64,000 nucleotides of DNA from Paenibacillus amylolyticus. Lineage in GTDB: Bacteria; Bacillota; Bacilli; Paenibacillales; Paenibacillaceae. How positions within the stretch are numbered: position 1 is the stretch's first letter; each line of letters opens with the position of its first letter. The notes under the pieces are model-generated. The model ran no database searches. It was not told where the DNA came from and saw nothing but the letters and a program-made list of their open reading frames with translations. The position numbers were made by a program, and so were the translations under genes. This document shows, piece by piece, positions 1-8,682 of the stretch. The DNA lies in assembly GCF_003719335.1 (NCBI RefSeq), contig NZ_RIAS01000006.1, positions 186,001-250,000 of the forward strand, given 5' to 3'.

Positions 1-2542
1 AATGTTCTGTCTGCACCGCTCCGGCCATCAGATGATTGGAAGATATCGCCTGCTCGGTGATATGCTCACTGCGAATCACCTCTTCTCTCAGATGAGCACT
101 ATGGACAGCCTGAGCAGTCAAATGATCTGATTTTATACTGCCTTCAGCGAGATGTATGGAATCAACGGATGCTCGTTGCAGATGTTCGCTCCCCACTGCC
201 CCGTACTGTAATTCCTCGCCGGATACCGAGTCGGTGGCCAGATGTTCTGTCGTCACTGTTCTTTGACGAAGCTTGCTGCCAGGGATGCTGCCGTTTGCAA
301 ATAATTCTGGCGTACGCACCTCATCGGACAGATGCTCCAGCGAGATTGTATGCTGCTTCAGATGATATCCACGAATCGTTTCAGCAGGGATATGTTTTGC
401 AACGATGCTTTCTGCCATAATCTTGGCGGAAGTGATACTGCCGTCAGCCAGTTTGGCCGAGGTGACCGATAGATCAGCCAGCTTATCTGTAGAGACACTT
501 TCCGGTGAGAGTTTAGGTGATGTCACAGCATGATCTGTAAGATGTGGTGGAAAAATGGAACCGCCTGCCATCTGTGCTGAAGTCACGCTGCCCGGAGCTA
601 TTTTGTCCGTAGTAATTGCCGCACGTGATATGGCATCGGTCTGAACGCTGCCCGGCTGCAGGTGAGGAGCACCCACGGCATGCTCTGTCAGGTGCTCGGC
701 TTTCACTGCATACGGCCTTAGCGCTTCGGAATCAACACTGCCGGGAGCCAGATGAGTCGTTGATACGGCTGCTTTGGCCAAGTGGGACGAATTGACCGTA
801 CCTGAGGCTATAGCTTTGCTTGTAACCGCACTTGGAGCAAGTTTATCAGCAGTTACACTTTCTGATGCCAGCTTTGCGGTTGTGACTGCTTCATCCTGTA
901 ATTGGAATGATCCTACAGAAGATTCTGCCAGATGTTTTTCCAGCACAACACCTGAAGCCAGCGCATCTGCAGATACACTTCCCTCGGATAGATGTGTTGT
1001 CTCGATGCTGCCACTCGCAAGATGTATCGAATGTATAGCACCATTATCAACATGAACTGGTGTAATGCCTCGATTGGCAATATGTTCCCCGCGAATCGCA
1101 CCTTTGGCCAGATGTTTTCCAAGCACAGCTTCATCTGATATTTTGGAAGCGACAACGCTTTGATCTGCCAGTTTCGAAGCCGTCACTGCCTGCTCCAGCA
1201 ATTTCGCTGTTCCCACCGATTGGTCCGCCAGTTTGCTGCTAATGATGGCTCCATCGACCAGATGCTCACTGCCAATTTCGGCATTGCCAATCTGTTCGCT
1301 GCCTACAGCAGCAGCTCGAATCTGTACTGAACCGATCGAACCATCCACCAGATGTCGCCCATTCAAGGCATGTTCCGCAATATGCCGTGTATGAATCGAG
1401 CCATCCTCAATCTGTTCACTGCCGATGCTGCTTGCCAGCAATTGATTACGTCCAACGGACCCTTCAGCCAAATGAGACTGTTTCACCGAACCGGCCTGAA
1501 TATGGCGTGCATCAATAGATTGCTCTTCAATCTTGCTGCCTGTCACCGCTCCATCACGAATCTTGGCACTGGTGACCGCATCATCCGCCAATTTCGAGGT
1601 ATGGACGGCCCCACCTGCTAAATGACGGGTCTCAATCCCGCTAATCGCGATTTTCTCAGCAGTAACAGCTTGATTCTGAATTAATTCCTCCGTGACGAGC
1701 AAGCGACTCAGATGCCTTGTGCCGATGGAGCCATCCGCTATTTTGGCTGCATCAATGACCTGATTGCCCAGCTTCTGTGAGGTAATACTACCATCCCGGA
1801 TTTTGTCTCCAGCGATAGATGCATTTCTGATTTTGTGACCTGATACAGAGCCGTCAATCAGATGTTCTTCTGCAATCGAAGCCTCAGCCAGCTTTGCAGA
1901 AACAATCGCACCGTCCGCAATATGAATGCTCGTTACTGCATAATCCTGGAGAGCCTCACTCCCTACGGCACCGGATTTCAACTTGGAGGCATCCACCGAA
2001 AAAGGAGCAAGCTTACTTTCCGTGACAGCAAAATCACTGAGGTCATCTGTATAAATATACTGTCCTTCATAGCCTGGCATCTGGTTCTGGTTTAATTGTT
2101 CAAGCCGCCGCTTGCCTGTTAAATGGCTGTCGTTATCCTGTTCTTTTAATGGAAGGTGAGCAATGCTTCTGATCTGAAACTCTTTTTCTACGCTTTCTTT
2201 TTCCACACTATTCTTTTCTGCATTTAACGGGGAAATTTGCTGCTCCTGCACCTGGTTCCGGTCTTGGGCTTGCTTTTGCTCCTGCTCCACATCTTGCACT
2301 TCCACAACCACGTCGGGTTTATTCATTAATGATTCGGACGTGATTTGTTCGGATGTTGCTGCGGTATCAGCAATAACTTCCTTGGAGGCAGCACTATCCG
2401 AAGTCGAAACCTCCTCTTTTTCCACTGTTTTTTCCGGCTTGCTGAATTCCAGCCGCCGATCCATCAGATCCAGCTCCCTGAATTTGGGACTGATATGACG
2501 CAGTTTAGGCGTCATAACCTTTTTTTTGCCTTTTTTACTCAT
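1..2542 (-). CDS. Long decapeptide-repeat protein, WIAG-tail-like (partial, open at left edge)
   Basis: The reading frame is open from the ATG at 2542 to the window edge (847 codons) with no stop; AAGGAG lies 8 nt before the ATG. Residues 1-20 are basic (MSKKGKKKVMTPKLRH). Residues 20-167 are hydrophilic, Glu/Gln-rich and probably disordered. From residue 168 on, the protein is nothing but 10-residue repeats of the type [LI]-A-x-G-[SA]-[VI]-x-[ST]-x-[HK]. No signal peptide or membrane segment is visible. Such long regular repeats suggest an elongated beta-solenoid or fibre. The layout resembles the repetitive N-terminal part of WIAG-tail proteins of paenibacilli, but the diagnostic C-terminus is outside the window. 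It is divergent from a spore-coat-type gene at 2891, so a spore or cell-surface role is possible but only inferred. Confidence 0.85.
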   Translation of the reverse strand, partial: MSKKGKKKVMTPKLRHISPKFRELDLMDRRLEFSKPEKTVEKEEVSTSDSAASKEVIADTAATSEQITSESLMNKPDVVVEVQDVEQEQKQAQDRNQVQEQQISPLNAEKNSVEKESVEKEFQIRSIAHLPLKEQDNDSHLTGKRRLEQLNQNQMPGYEGQYIYTDDLSDFAVTESKLAPFSVDASKLKSGAVGSEALQDYAVTSIHIADGAIVSAKLAEASIAEEHLIDGSVSGHKIRNASIAGDKIRDGSITSQKLGNQVIDAAKIADGSIGTRHLSRLLVTEELIQNQAVTAEKIAISGIETRHLAGGAVHTSKLADDAVTSAKIRDGAVTGSKIEEQSIDARHIQAGSVKQSHLAEGSVGRNQLLASSIGSEQIEDGSIHTRHIAEHALNGRHLVDGSIGSVQIRAAAVGSEQIGNAEIGSEHLVDGAIISSKLADQSVGTAKLLEQAVTASKLADQSVVASKISDEAVLGKHLAKGAIRGEHIANRGITPVHVDNGAIHSIHLASGSIETTHLSEGSVSADALASGVVLEKHLAESSVGSFQLQDEAVTTAKLASESVTADKLAPSAVTSKAIASGTVNSSHLAKAAVSTTHLAPGSVDSEALRPYAVKAEHLTEHAVGAPHLQPGSVQTDAISRAAITTDKIAPGSVTSAQMAGGSIFPPHLTDHAVTSPKLSPESVSTDKLADLSVTSAKLADGSITSAKIMAESIVAKHIPAETIRGYHLKQHTISLEHLSDEVRTPELFANGSIPGSKLRQRTVTTEHLATDSVSGEELQYGAVGSEHLQRASVDSIHLAEGSIKSDHLTAQAVHSAHLREEVIRSEHITEQAISSNHLMAGAVQTEH
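2..2041 (-). repeat. 68 consecutive 30-bp coding repeats in perfect register
   Basis: Read on the minus strand, every 30 bp from 2041 to 2 encodes one decapeptide with a hydrophobic residue (mostly L or I) at position 1, V or I at position 6 and usually H, K or Q at position 10. No insertion or deletion disturbs the register over 2040 bp. Neighbouring units differ widely at the nucleotide level, so the array is old and held by protein-level selection, not a recent slippage expansion. It is not a CRISPR array: there are no invariant repeats and the whole stretch is coding. Confidence 0.95.
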
Positions 2543-2890
2543 GAGGCCAGCTCCTTCCCCTAACGTTCATCTCCGGCATCATATGCTTTGAGCTGGGCAT
2601 CTGCCACTTTTCCGGCCTACTTTTGCACATCGTTGATCAGATTCATGCCTATTTAGGTTAACGTTATATCTGCTCTGACGTAATTAGGCAGTACGAAGTG
2701 AAGAGACAAGGCAGCTGTCCACGCCCCGTTTCCGCTCCTTTCATAAGATATGATGTCTGAACATTAACGGATGTATAAAAGTGCGTCTGCACACCGGTCT
2801 GCGTTATCGCGATGTTACAGCCATGCATTGACAGGCCGGCATACTAAAAAAGATTCATGGTTGCGCGATAACAACGAAGGAGGAACGGTC
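2543..2890. other. Divergent intergenic region
   Basis: 348 bp between the repeat-protein gene (minus) and the yheC-like gene (plus). It must carry both promoters. No clear SigA -35/-10 pair was found; sporulation promoters are possible given the flanking genes but could not be assigned. No RNA motif or repeat was recognised. Confidence 0.4.
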
Positions 2891-4021
2891 ATGCTCCAAG
2901 AAACGATCGGCATTATGTTCGATTCACGCATGTACCGGGGGATACCGGCCGGAAGGACCGGTCAGGAATCACTCGCCAATTATGAACAGGCTGCAGCCTG
3001 TTACGGATTAACGCCTTGTTTTTTAAGGCTGGAGGATATCGATCTGGATCGCAAAACATGCGTGGCTTATGTGAAAAAAGAAGGTCGTTACGTCCGTGAG
3101 CGTATACCGCTTCCTTCCGTAATCCATAACCGTTCGCTCCAGCTTCGCCGTACGGAGCAACGACAGATTACACGTTTGCTCCTGCAAGGCATTCAAGTGT
3201 ATAACGTGCGTAATCGCTATCGGAAGGACCATGTGCATGATATGTTGCGGCAAGACCCTTTTTTAAAAGATCATCTGCCGCACGCAGTCAAAGCAACGCC
3301 CGAATCCCTCACTTACATGATGGAACATTATCAAGATCTCGTCATTAAACCGTGTAGCGGCAGCATCGGTCATGGCATTATGCGGCTTTTCCAGCAGGAG
3401 GGAAATTGGAAACTAACCTGTGAAACCAGAGCATCGCGCAAAGGCTGGGCAACCTTCAAGTTAAGCCGGGGACAATTGCCTTCCGCTACACTAAGAAGGA
3501 TATTCCGCCATGCTTATCTGATTGAAGAACGGATTCCACTAATCCGGTATGAGGGAAGGCCCGTTGATCTGAGAGTATCCGTGCAGCGCGGGGTAGATGG
3601 GGTATGGAGTGTCACTGGCATGTTTGCCAAGGCAGCTCCGGCACATACGTTTGTCACAAACATTGCGCAAGGCGGCAAAGTCATGACTGTTGCTGGAGCA
3701 CTTGGTCTGGCTGAACCAAGTACGGAGCTGTTCCAGCTACAAGCCCGAATAACTATGGTTGCCCTTCGTATTGCTCACACGCTGGCTTCCAATTTGCCTC
3801 ATCTGGCTGATCTGGGCCTCGACCTCGGCGTGACCCAAAACGGAGGAATTTACTTTATTGAATGCAATGGCAGAGATCAGCGATATGGTTTTCGTAAGGC
3901 TGGCATGCAGGAACATTGGCAGATGACATATAACAAACCAATGGCGTACGGACGTCTGCTGGTCAATCACAACTCCAGCATTCCAAGACAGCCACAAACC
4001 TATGATCGTGGATTGTATTGA
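2891..4021 (+). CDS. YheC/YheD family endospore coat-associated protein
   Basis: 376-residue ATP-grasp-type protein of the YheC/YheD family, found in the spore coat of bacilli; enzymatic role unproven. The start is the ATG at 2891 because GAAGGAGG lies 8-9 nt upstream; in-frame codons further up have no ribosome site. The N-terminal domain begins ETIGIMFDSRMYRG. The ATP-grasp part contains VIKPCSGSIGHGI (nucleotide-binding loop), RVSVQRG, and a C-terminal FIECNGRDQRYGFRKAGM typical of the family. A second, shorter family member lies at 49875-50534. Psd follows 84 bp downstream on the same strand. Confidence 0.88.
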   Translation: MLQETIGIMFDSRMYRGIPAGRTGQESLANYEQAAACYGLTPCFLRLEDIDLDRKTCVAYVKKEGRYVRERIPLPSVIHNRSLQLRRTEQRQITRLLLQGIQVYNVRNRYRKDHVHDMLRQDPFLKDHLPHAVKATPESLTYMMEHYQDLVIKPCSGSIGHGIMRLFQQEGNWKLTCETRASRKGWATFKLSRGQLPSATLRRIFRHAYLIEERIPLIRYEGRPVDLRVSVQRGVDGVWSVTGMFAKAAPAHTFVTNIAQGGKVMTVAGALGLAEPSTELFQLQARITMVALRIAHTLASNLPHLADLGLDLGVTQNGGIYFIECNGRDQRYGFRKAGMQEHWQMTYNKPMAYGRLLVNHNSSIPRQPQTYDRGLY

Positions 4022-4105
4022 TTTCATTCGTGATTTGTGTCAATATTATGCAGAATGGCCGCTTTTGCGGCCTTGAAGTTTGTATTAACCCTAAGGGGGA
4101 TATTC

Positions 4106-4900
4106 ATGGCAAAAACGCTGTTGCGATTAATGACTGAGCTTTCTTCGCGCAAATGGATCTCCCGGACCGTGGGAGCTTTCTCCAAAAGCCGGGGAAGCAA
4201 AGCATTTATCCCTTATTTTGTCCGGACCTACAACATCCCTGTACAGGAAGCCGAGAAGGATTGGAAAGAATATCGTTCCCTGAATGATTTCTTCACTCGC
4301 AAATTAAAACCCGGGATGCGCCCGCTAGACCTTTCGGAACATGCGTTGATCAGCCCTGTCGACGCCAAAATTACGGCAGCAGGCCCGATTTCCGCAGGAA
4401 CCATTCTGAATGTAAAGGGACAAGATTATACACTAGCTGAATTGTTAAACCACTCTCCTCATCTGGAGAAGTACAAGCATGGTTATGTGTTTGTGCTCTA
4501 TCTCAGTCCGCGCGACTACCACCGCATTCATGCACCTGTCAGCGGTCGTAAGATGGAGAGCGAACATATCAAAGGCAAAGTTTATCCTGTGAATGATTTC
4601 GGACTCACCCATATGAAGTCCGTGCTCAGCCGCAATGAACGGCTTATTACGTATATTCAGCATGATTATGGTGAAGTAGCTGTCGTCAAAGTGGGTGCAA
4701 TGAATGTCAGCAGCATTCAATATGCCGATATCGACACCCAAGCTTGGGCTCAAGGAGATGATCTGGCTTATTTTGAGTTCGGTTCTACCGTTGTACTGCT
4801 TATGCAGAGCGATACCTTCGAACCGCTCCCTGATTTGAAACCTGGAGATTCTGTTAAAATGGGCGCTCTACTTGGTCGTCTGAAACCCAAACAACCCTAA
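4106..4900 (+). CDS. psd: Phosphatidylserine decarboxylase proenzyme
   Basis: 264 residues. It converts phosphatidylserine to phosphatidylethanolamine at the membrane. Visible signatures: PVDAKI (Asp of the triad), YHRIHAPVSG (His), and FGSTVVLL near the C-terminus, where self-cleavage at Gly-Ser yields the pyruvoyl alpha chain; the usual LGST is FGST here. The start at 4106 has AAGGGGGA 6 nt upstream; the longer frame from 4037 lacks a ribosome site. A strong terminator follows directly. Confidence 0.93.
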   Translation: MAKTLLRLMTELSSRKWISRTVGAFSKSRGSKAFIPYFVRTYNIPVQEAEKDWKEYRSLNDFFTRKLKPGMRPLDLSEHALISPVDAKITAAGPISAGTILNVKGQDYTLAELLNHSPHLEKYKHGYVFVLYLSPRDYHRIHAPVSGRKMESEHIKGKVYPVNDFGLTHMKSVLSRNERLITYIQHDYGEVAVVKVGAMNVSSIQYADIDTQAWAQGDDLAYFEFGSTVVLLMQSDTFEPLPDLKPGDSVKMGALLGRLKPKQP

Positions 4901-4911
4901 TCTCATACGTA

Positions 4912-4968
4912 AATAAAGAGGATGGCTCAGCACCTGCAATCAGGTGTTATGCCATCCTCTTTATTCTT
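4912..4968 (+). terminator. Rho-independent terminator after psd
   Basis: A 12-bp perfect stem (AAAGAGGATGGC at 4915-4926 with GCCATCCTCTTT at 4951-4962) followed by a T-rich tail. Confidence 0.85.
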
Positions 4969-5115
4969 TATCTTTCATGCCTATCATTCATGATATGAAA
5001 TGTTGCCATTCTGAATTACCTAACTAAATATCATTTCATGTATACATGCATGGCGTAGCCTCTCTCCGGCTGGCTCGCCAATTCATTATAAGGTAAATAG
5101 TCATATCTCCAATCG

Positions 5116-5235
5116 TTAGAACCATACGTCCTGCAGTTCTTCAACGGGTCTCAGCCGGCGCATACGTTTCCGAAAAACACTGCATCCCTTAATGGAATTT
5201 CTGCGGCTACGAACCCGTCTTTTTCCGTTCATCAT
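5116..5235 (-). CDS. Small arginine-rich protein (39 aa), unrecognised
   Basis: A short ORF starting ATGATG at 5235 and ending TAA at 5116. It is preceded by a full AAGGAGGAA ribosome site at correct distance, which is the main evidence that it is translated. The product begins MMNGKRRVRSRRNSIKG and ends PVEELQDVWF; 12 of 39 residues are Arg or Lys-like basic residues clustered in the first 30, with an acidic/aromatic tail. It resembles neither a ribosomal protein nor a known sporulation peptide that I recognise. It lies between convergently oriented psd and the AraC gene, on the same strand as the latter. Confidence 0.55.
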   Translation of the reverse strand: MMNGKRRVRSRRNSIKGCSVFRKRMRRLRPVEELQDVWF

Positions 5236-5337
5236 CACATGTTCCTCCTTGTAAGGTCATCTGGAATGCTAGTTACTTACCCTAGCCATCCAGCATTGAA
5301 ACGTTGTGATGTTTGCGAACGAGACGCTGACGTGTCT

Positions 5338-6123
5338 TTAACGAATCTCTGACGGACTTTTGCCCGTATATTGCTTGAACTGACGACTGAAGAAAAAGAT
5401 ATCCCGATAACCTAGTGCATCCGCAACTTCGGTCACATTCATACCGGTATGTACCAGAAGATGTTCTGCCCGTTCAATACGCATACGAATAATATAGGAC
5501 TGTACCGATGATCCGACCAGTTCCTTGAACTTGATGGAGAAATAACGCGGCGACAGACCGGCTCGTGCTGCCAGATCTTCTACGCGATGTGTAATTCCGG
5601 GATGCTGGCGAACATAATTCGCCACCTCCTGAATCACATCGGACAACTGATTACTTACCTTTTTCTCCACAGGTTCTTCCGTATCCGCCCGCAGCAAATG
5701 GATCATCAACTGCTTCAGAATCAGCCTGCTCTCTTCATCACGCCCGTACACATCGGACAAAAACAGCCTTACGTACCGTGCAAGCAAATGCTCAAACTCC
5801 ACGGTCTCCTGCACTTCACGGTAAGACTGAGGCACATCCACAACAGGCTCGTCCACGTCAAAATGAATATACGTCAGCACCAGTGGTTTCTGCCTGTTAT
5901 GCGTTGCGCTTGTATGGTCTCCCGGACGAAACAGGAAACAGCTTCCTTTGCCAACCTCGTAAGGCTGATCATTCAAAATAACCGTGCCTTCACCGCTCCA
6001 CACGTAAAATAAATCATAATTTTGCATCGGTTTTTCCCGCTTCTGCCATTTCCAGCCCGGTTCACAGACTATTTTGGCGACAGCGGGCAAAATTACAAAT
6101 GATGACGGCGATGCCTGCAGCAT
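5338..6123 (-). CDS. AraC family transcriptional regulator with cupin sensor domain
   Basis: 261 residues. The N-terminal half (about 1-140) is an AraC-type cupin (DLFYVWSGEGTVILN, GSCFLFRPGDHTS) that would bind an effector, often a sugar. The C-terminal 100 residues carry two helix-turn-helix motifs (RVEDLAARAGLSPRYFSIKF and MNVTEVADALGYRDIFFFSRQFKQYTGKSPSEIR). AAGGGGGAG lies 8 nt before the ATG at 6123. No obvious target operon is adjacent; the effector cannot be deduced. Confidence 0.9.
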   Translation of the reverse strand: MLQASPSSFVILPAVAKIVCEPGWKWQKREKPMQNYDLFYVWSGEGTVILNDQPYEVGKGSCFLFRPGDHTSATHNRQKPLVLTYIHFDVDEPVVDVPQSYREVQETVEFEHLLARYVRLFLSDVYGRDEESRLILKQLMIHLLRADTEEPVEKKVSNQLSDVIQEVANYVRQHPGITHRVEDLAARAGLSPRYFSIKFKELVGSSVQSYIIRMRIERAEHLLVHTGMNVTEVADALGYRDIFFFSRQFKQYTGKSPSEIR

Positions 6124-6183
6124 GTCGCCACTCCCCCTTGACAGTTAATCTCTTTAAACACTTATCCCATTATACAGCGGAAT

Positions 6184-7641
6184 TCACTGAAACGAAAATG
6201 TACACTTCTCCCACGCGGCTTGCATCCGCTTTATCCCTTCGCGAATCTCCTCTTTTTGCAGATGAGCAAACCCGAAACAAATCGCTGAATGCCCCGGAAT
6301 CAAGCGATACTGCTCTACATCCCGGAACAAAACTCCTTGCTTATGGAGCTCTTTGGTAAACCGTTCATAACTTGCTTGGTCACCGTTCCAGATCGCATAA
6401 ATGGTCAAACCAGCATCCCCTGGCTGCATCGTGAATGCTTGTGGCAACCACCGATTCATCTCCTCCACAAAAAAGTCATGACGCTCCCCATATAGCCGGG
6501 TTAACCGACGTAAATGCCGCATATATCCACCTCGTGTCATAAATCGGGCTAGTGCACGCTGTTCCAGTAGCGCAGGTGAAACCGGTTCATACAGAGCTTT
6601 GGCAGCCAGCAATGGTTCGACCAGACTGCTTGGCAATACCGCATAACCGAGCCGGAACGAAGCTGGCATCGTTTGGGAGAAGGAACCAATGTATACCACG
6701 CGTTGCTCACGATCAAGCACCTTAAGTGGTTCAATCGGTCGTCCGCCCCAGCGGAACTCACTGTCGTAATCATCTTCCACAATAACGGCATTTTGTTTTG
6801 ATGCCCAGTTCAATAAGGCTCGCCTTCGTTCCAGCCCTAGCACCGCTCCGGTCGGGAACTGACGAGTCGGCGTGACAAATAACGTCTGTGCTTTCCAATG
6901 CTGCGGGATAATACCTCCTTCATCAACCTCTGCGGGTATCACCTGACCACCGCAAGATCTGACCGCATGTACAATGCCTTGATAACCCGGACTTTCCAGC
7001 ACCACCGGGCTTCCCTCATCAATTAGTAACTGGGACAAAAGCGTAATGCCTTGTATCGATCCACTGAACAGTACGATCTGGGAAGCTTCCGCTTGAATGC
7101 CACGTGTCCAGCGAAGATGTGCGGCAATCGCTTCCCGCAGCTCGGGATAACCGGCTGCACCACCTACATCTCGCCAGCCACTGCGATGAACCGCAGCGAG
7201 TGCACTTTTCCACTCGGCTTTTGGAAAATGTTCTGGAAGCAATCGCTGCATCCGAAAATTGATGACCGATTCCTGTGCCAGTTGCACCTCTTCACGTAAA
7301 CGTTTGTGTTCTGTAGTTAATGCGCGAAGACGCTCTCCCCATGGAGATAAAGACAACACCGCTTCGCTTTGATCGTTGTGATGCACGGACAAGGATTCCG
7401 TTACATAGGTTCCTTTTCCCGGATAAGCATGGACATATCCATCCGCAAGCAACATATCGTATACCTGGGCTACCGACCCGCGCGACATGTCGTACTGTTT
7501 CGCCAGTAAACGCGTAGACGGCAACCGCGCTCCTGCTTCCAGTGTACCTGAATGAATCGCATCACGCAGTGCGTGATATAACGCTTGATATTTGTATCGA
7601 TATTGGAGCTCGTATGAATCAAGTGGCAGCCATAATTCCAT
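6184..7641 (-). CDS. MocR/PdxR-type regulator (GntR HTH + aminotransferase fold), PLP lysine replaced by Gln
   Basis: 485 residues. The first 75 residues are a GntR winged helix (ARLPSTRLLAKQYDMSRGSVAQVYDMLLADGYV). The rest is a class I aminotransferase-like fold with VIVEDDYDSEFRWGG. In MocR proteins such as GabR the cofactor is held by Lys in a SFSKT-type motif; here residues 319-326 read IGSFSQTM, with CAA (Gln) at 6673-6675. The protein should therefore not form the usual internal aldimine. The start at 7641 is set by AAGGGGGAG; an upstream in-frame ATG at 7665 has no such site. It is divergent from a PNPOx-like flavoprotein gene, a common MocR arrangement. Confidence 0.9.
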   Translation of the reverse strand: MELWLPLDSYELQYRYKYQALYHALRDAIHSGTLEAGARLPSTRLLAKQYDMSRGSVAQVYDMLLADGYVHAYPGKGTYVTESLSVHHNDQSEAVLSLSPWGERLRALTTEHKRLREEVQLAQESVINFRMQRLLPEHFPKAEWKSALAAVHRSGWRDVGGAAGYPELREAIAAHLRWTRGIQAEASQIVLFSGSIQGITLLSQLLIDEGSPVVLESPGYQGIVHAVRSCGGQVIPAEVDEGGIIPQHWKAQTLFVTPTRQFPTGAVLGLERRRALLNWASKQNAVIVEDDYDSEFRWGGRPIEPLKVLDREQRVVYIGSFSQTMPASFRLGYAVLPSSLVEPLLAAKALYEPVSPALLEQRALARFMTRGGYMRHLRRLTRLYGERHDFFVEEMNRWLPQAFTMQPGDAGLTIYAIWNGDQASYERFTKELHKQGVLFRDVEQYRLIPGHSAICFGFAHLQKEEIREGIKRMQAAWEKCTFSFQ

Positions 7642-7898
7642 GTGATTCTCCCCCTTCGTTAACAAGCCTTCTTTAATCTTTACTTCTATCTTTTCTTCGT
7701 CTTACTTCTAATTTACGATGATCACTCATTCCAATTGGCCTATAAAAATGAATCTAAATTGGATCTATTTTACTGTCAATATTCGTTTTATGGTTATCTT
7801 CATGGAATGACAATGCTGGAATCATATTTCTGACATGTTCTAATGGTTTCTACATTCAGACCTGTCCTAACAATTTCTAAAATAATGGGGGAAATCAC
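7642..7898. promoter_or_regulatory. Divergent control region of MocR and PNPOx-like genes
   Basis: 257 bp AT-rich intergenic DNA. AATTGG occurs twice in direct orientation at 7733-7738 and 7757-7762, each followed within a few bases by CTAT. Direct repeats are typical of MocR operators, so these are candidates, but the match is short. No convincing -35/-10 pair was assigned. Confidence 0.3.
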
Positions 7899-8516
7899 AT
7901 GAGACGCAAAGAATTTTCAATAGAAGAGGAACAGGAAATCATTACATTTCTGGATAAGTGCTCTTTCGGATTTCTGGGTACCGTCAGCCCGGATGGAGAA
8001 CCGAGAGTCACACCGCTGAATTTTGTATATATGGATGGTTGCTTTTATTTTCATGGAAGTTTAGCCGGGGAAAAAATGAAACAGATCAAACAGCACTCGT
8101 CCGTCAGCTTTACCGTAGCGGAGGAGTTCTCGCTGATTCCTTCTTTTTTCAGTGACCCTGAACTGGCCTGTCCTGCAACCTCTTTTTTCAAAAGTGTCAT
8201 GGCTTCAGGTCTGGCAGAGCCTGTAGAAGATCTTGATATTAAAGGCAAGGTTCTGCAGCGATTTATAGAGAAACTCCAGCCGCAAGGCGGTTATGCACCG
8301 ATTGATGCACAAGACTCCCGGTACACCGGAAGGCTTAAGGCTGTTGCTGTCGTTCGAATCGTACCGGAGCGACTCAGCGCCAAGTTTAAATTCGGGCAGA
8401 ATTTGACCCCTGAACGATTTGATCATATCAGCGGTGAATTGCATAAACGAAACGAAGGCCGGGATCATGAAACGGCTGAAATGATGCGAAAATATTGCCC
8501 GTACCACCAGGAGTAA
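7899..8516 (+). CDS. Pyridoxamine 5'-phosphate oxidase-like FMN-binding protein
   Basis: 205 residues with the split-barrel flavin-binding fold: CSFGFLGTVSPDGEPRVTPLNFVYMDGCFYFHGSLAGEKM near the N-terminus is typical of the PNPOx-like family, whose members reduce or bind flavin-linked substrates. The C-terminal part (GRDHETAEMMRKYCP) is family-specific. GGGGGAAA lies just before the ATG. It is divergent from the MocR gene, its probable regulator. The actual substrate is unknown; it is not a classical PdxH. Confidence 0.82.
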   Translation: MRRKEFSIEEEQEIITFLDKCSFGFLGTVSPDGEPRVTPLNFVYMDGCFYFHGSLAGEKMKQIKQHSSVSFTVAEEFSLIPSFFSDPELACPATSFFKSVMASGLAEPVEDLDIKGKVLQRFIEKLQPQGGYAPIDAQDSRYTGRLKAVAVVRIVPERLSAKFKFGQNLTPERFDHISGELHKRNEGRDHETAEMMRKYCPYHQE

Positions 8517-8613
8517 CTCGGCCAGATCCGGCCTTAAATTCATGCTAATGTTGCATTCTTTCCCTGCGCAACAACGCGGTGAAGTGATATAACTGTCATA
8601 TTGCGTAATTTCC

Positions 8614-8642
8614 GTGACGGGGCCATGTCAAGGTGTTATAAT
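8614..8642 (+). promoter_or_regulatory. Probable SigA promoter of the aminotransferase gene
   Basis: A perfect -10 TATAAT at 8637-8642 with GTGACG (4/6 to TTGACA) at 8614-8619, spacing 17. It overlaps the GTG that would give a longer reading frame, supporting the downstream start at 8683. Confidence 0.5.
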
Positions 8643-8682
8643 GTTAGGCAGTGAATCACAAAGACTTGGAAGGATGAAAAAA

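Noticed and set aside
1..2041. A 30-bp periodic array that could be mistaken for CRISPR, and several short plus-strand frames inside it
   Set aside because: The units are degenerate, have no spacers, and form one continuous minus-strand reading frame; the plus-strand frames are Cys/His-rich antisense shadows.
4960..5115. Possible terminator GGCGAGCC/GGCTACGCC after the small Arg-rich ORF
   Set aside because: Eight pairs with a bulge but no T tract; not strong enough to list.
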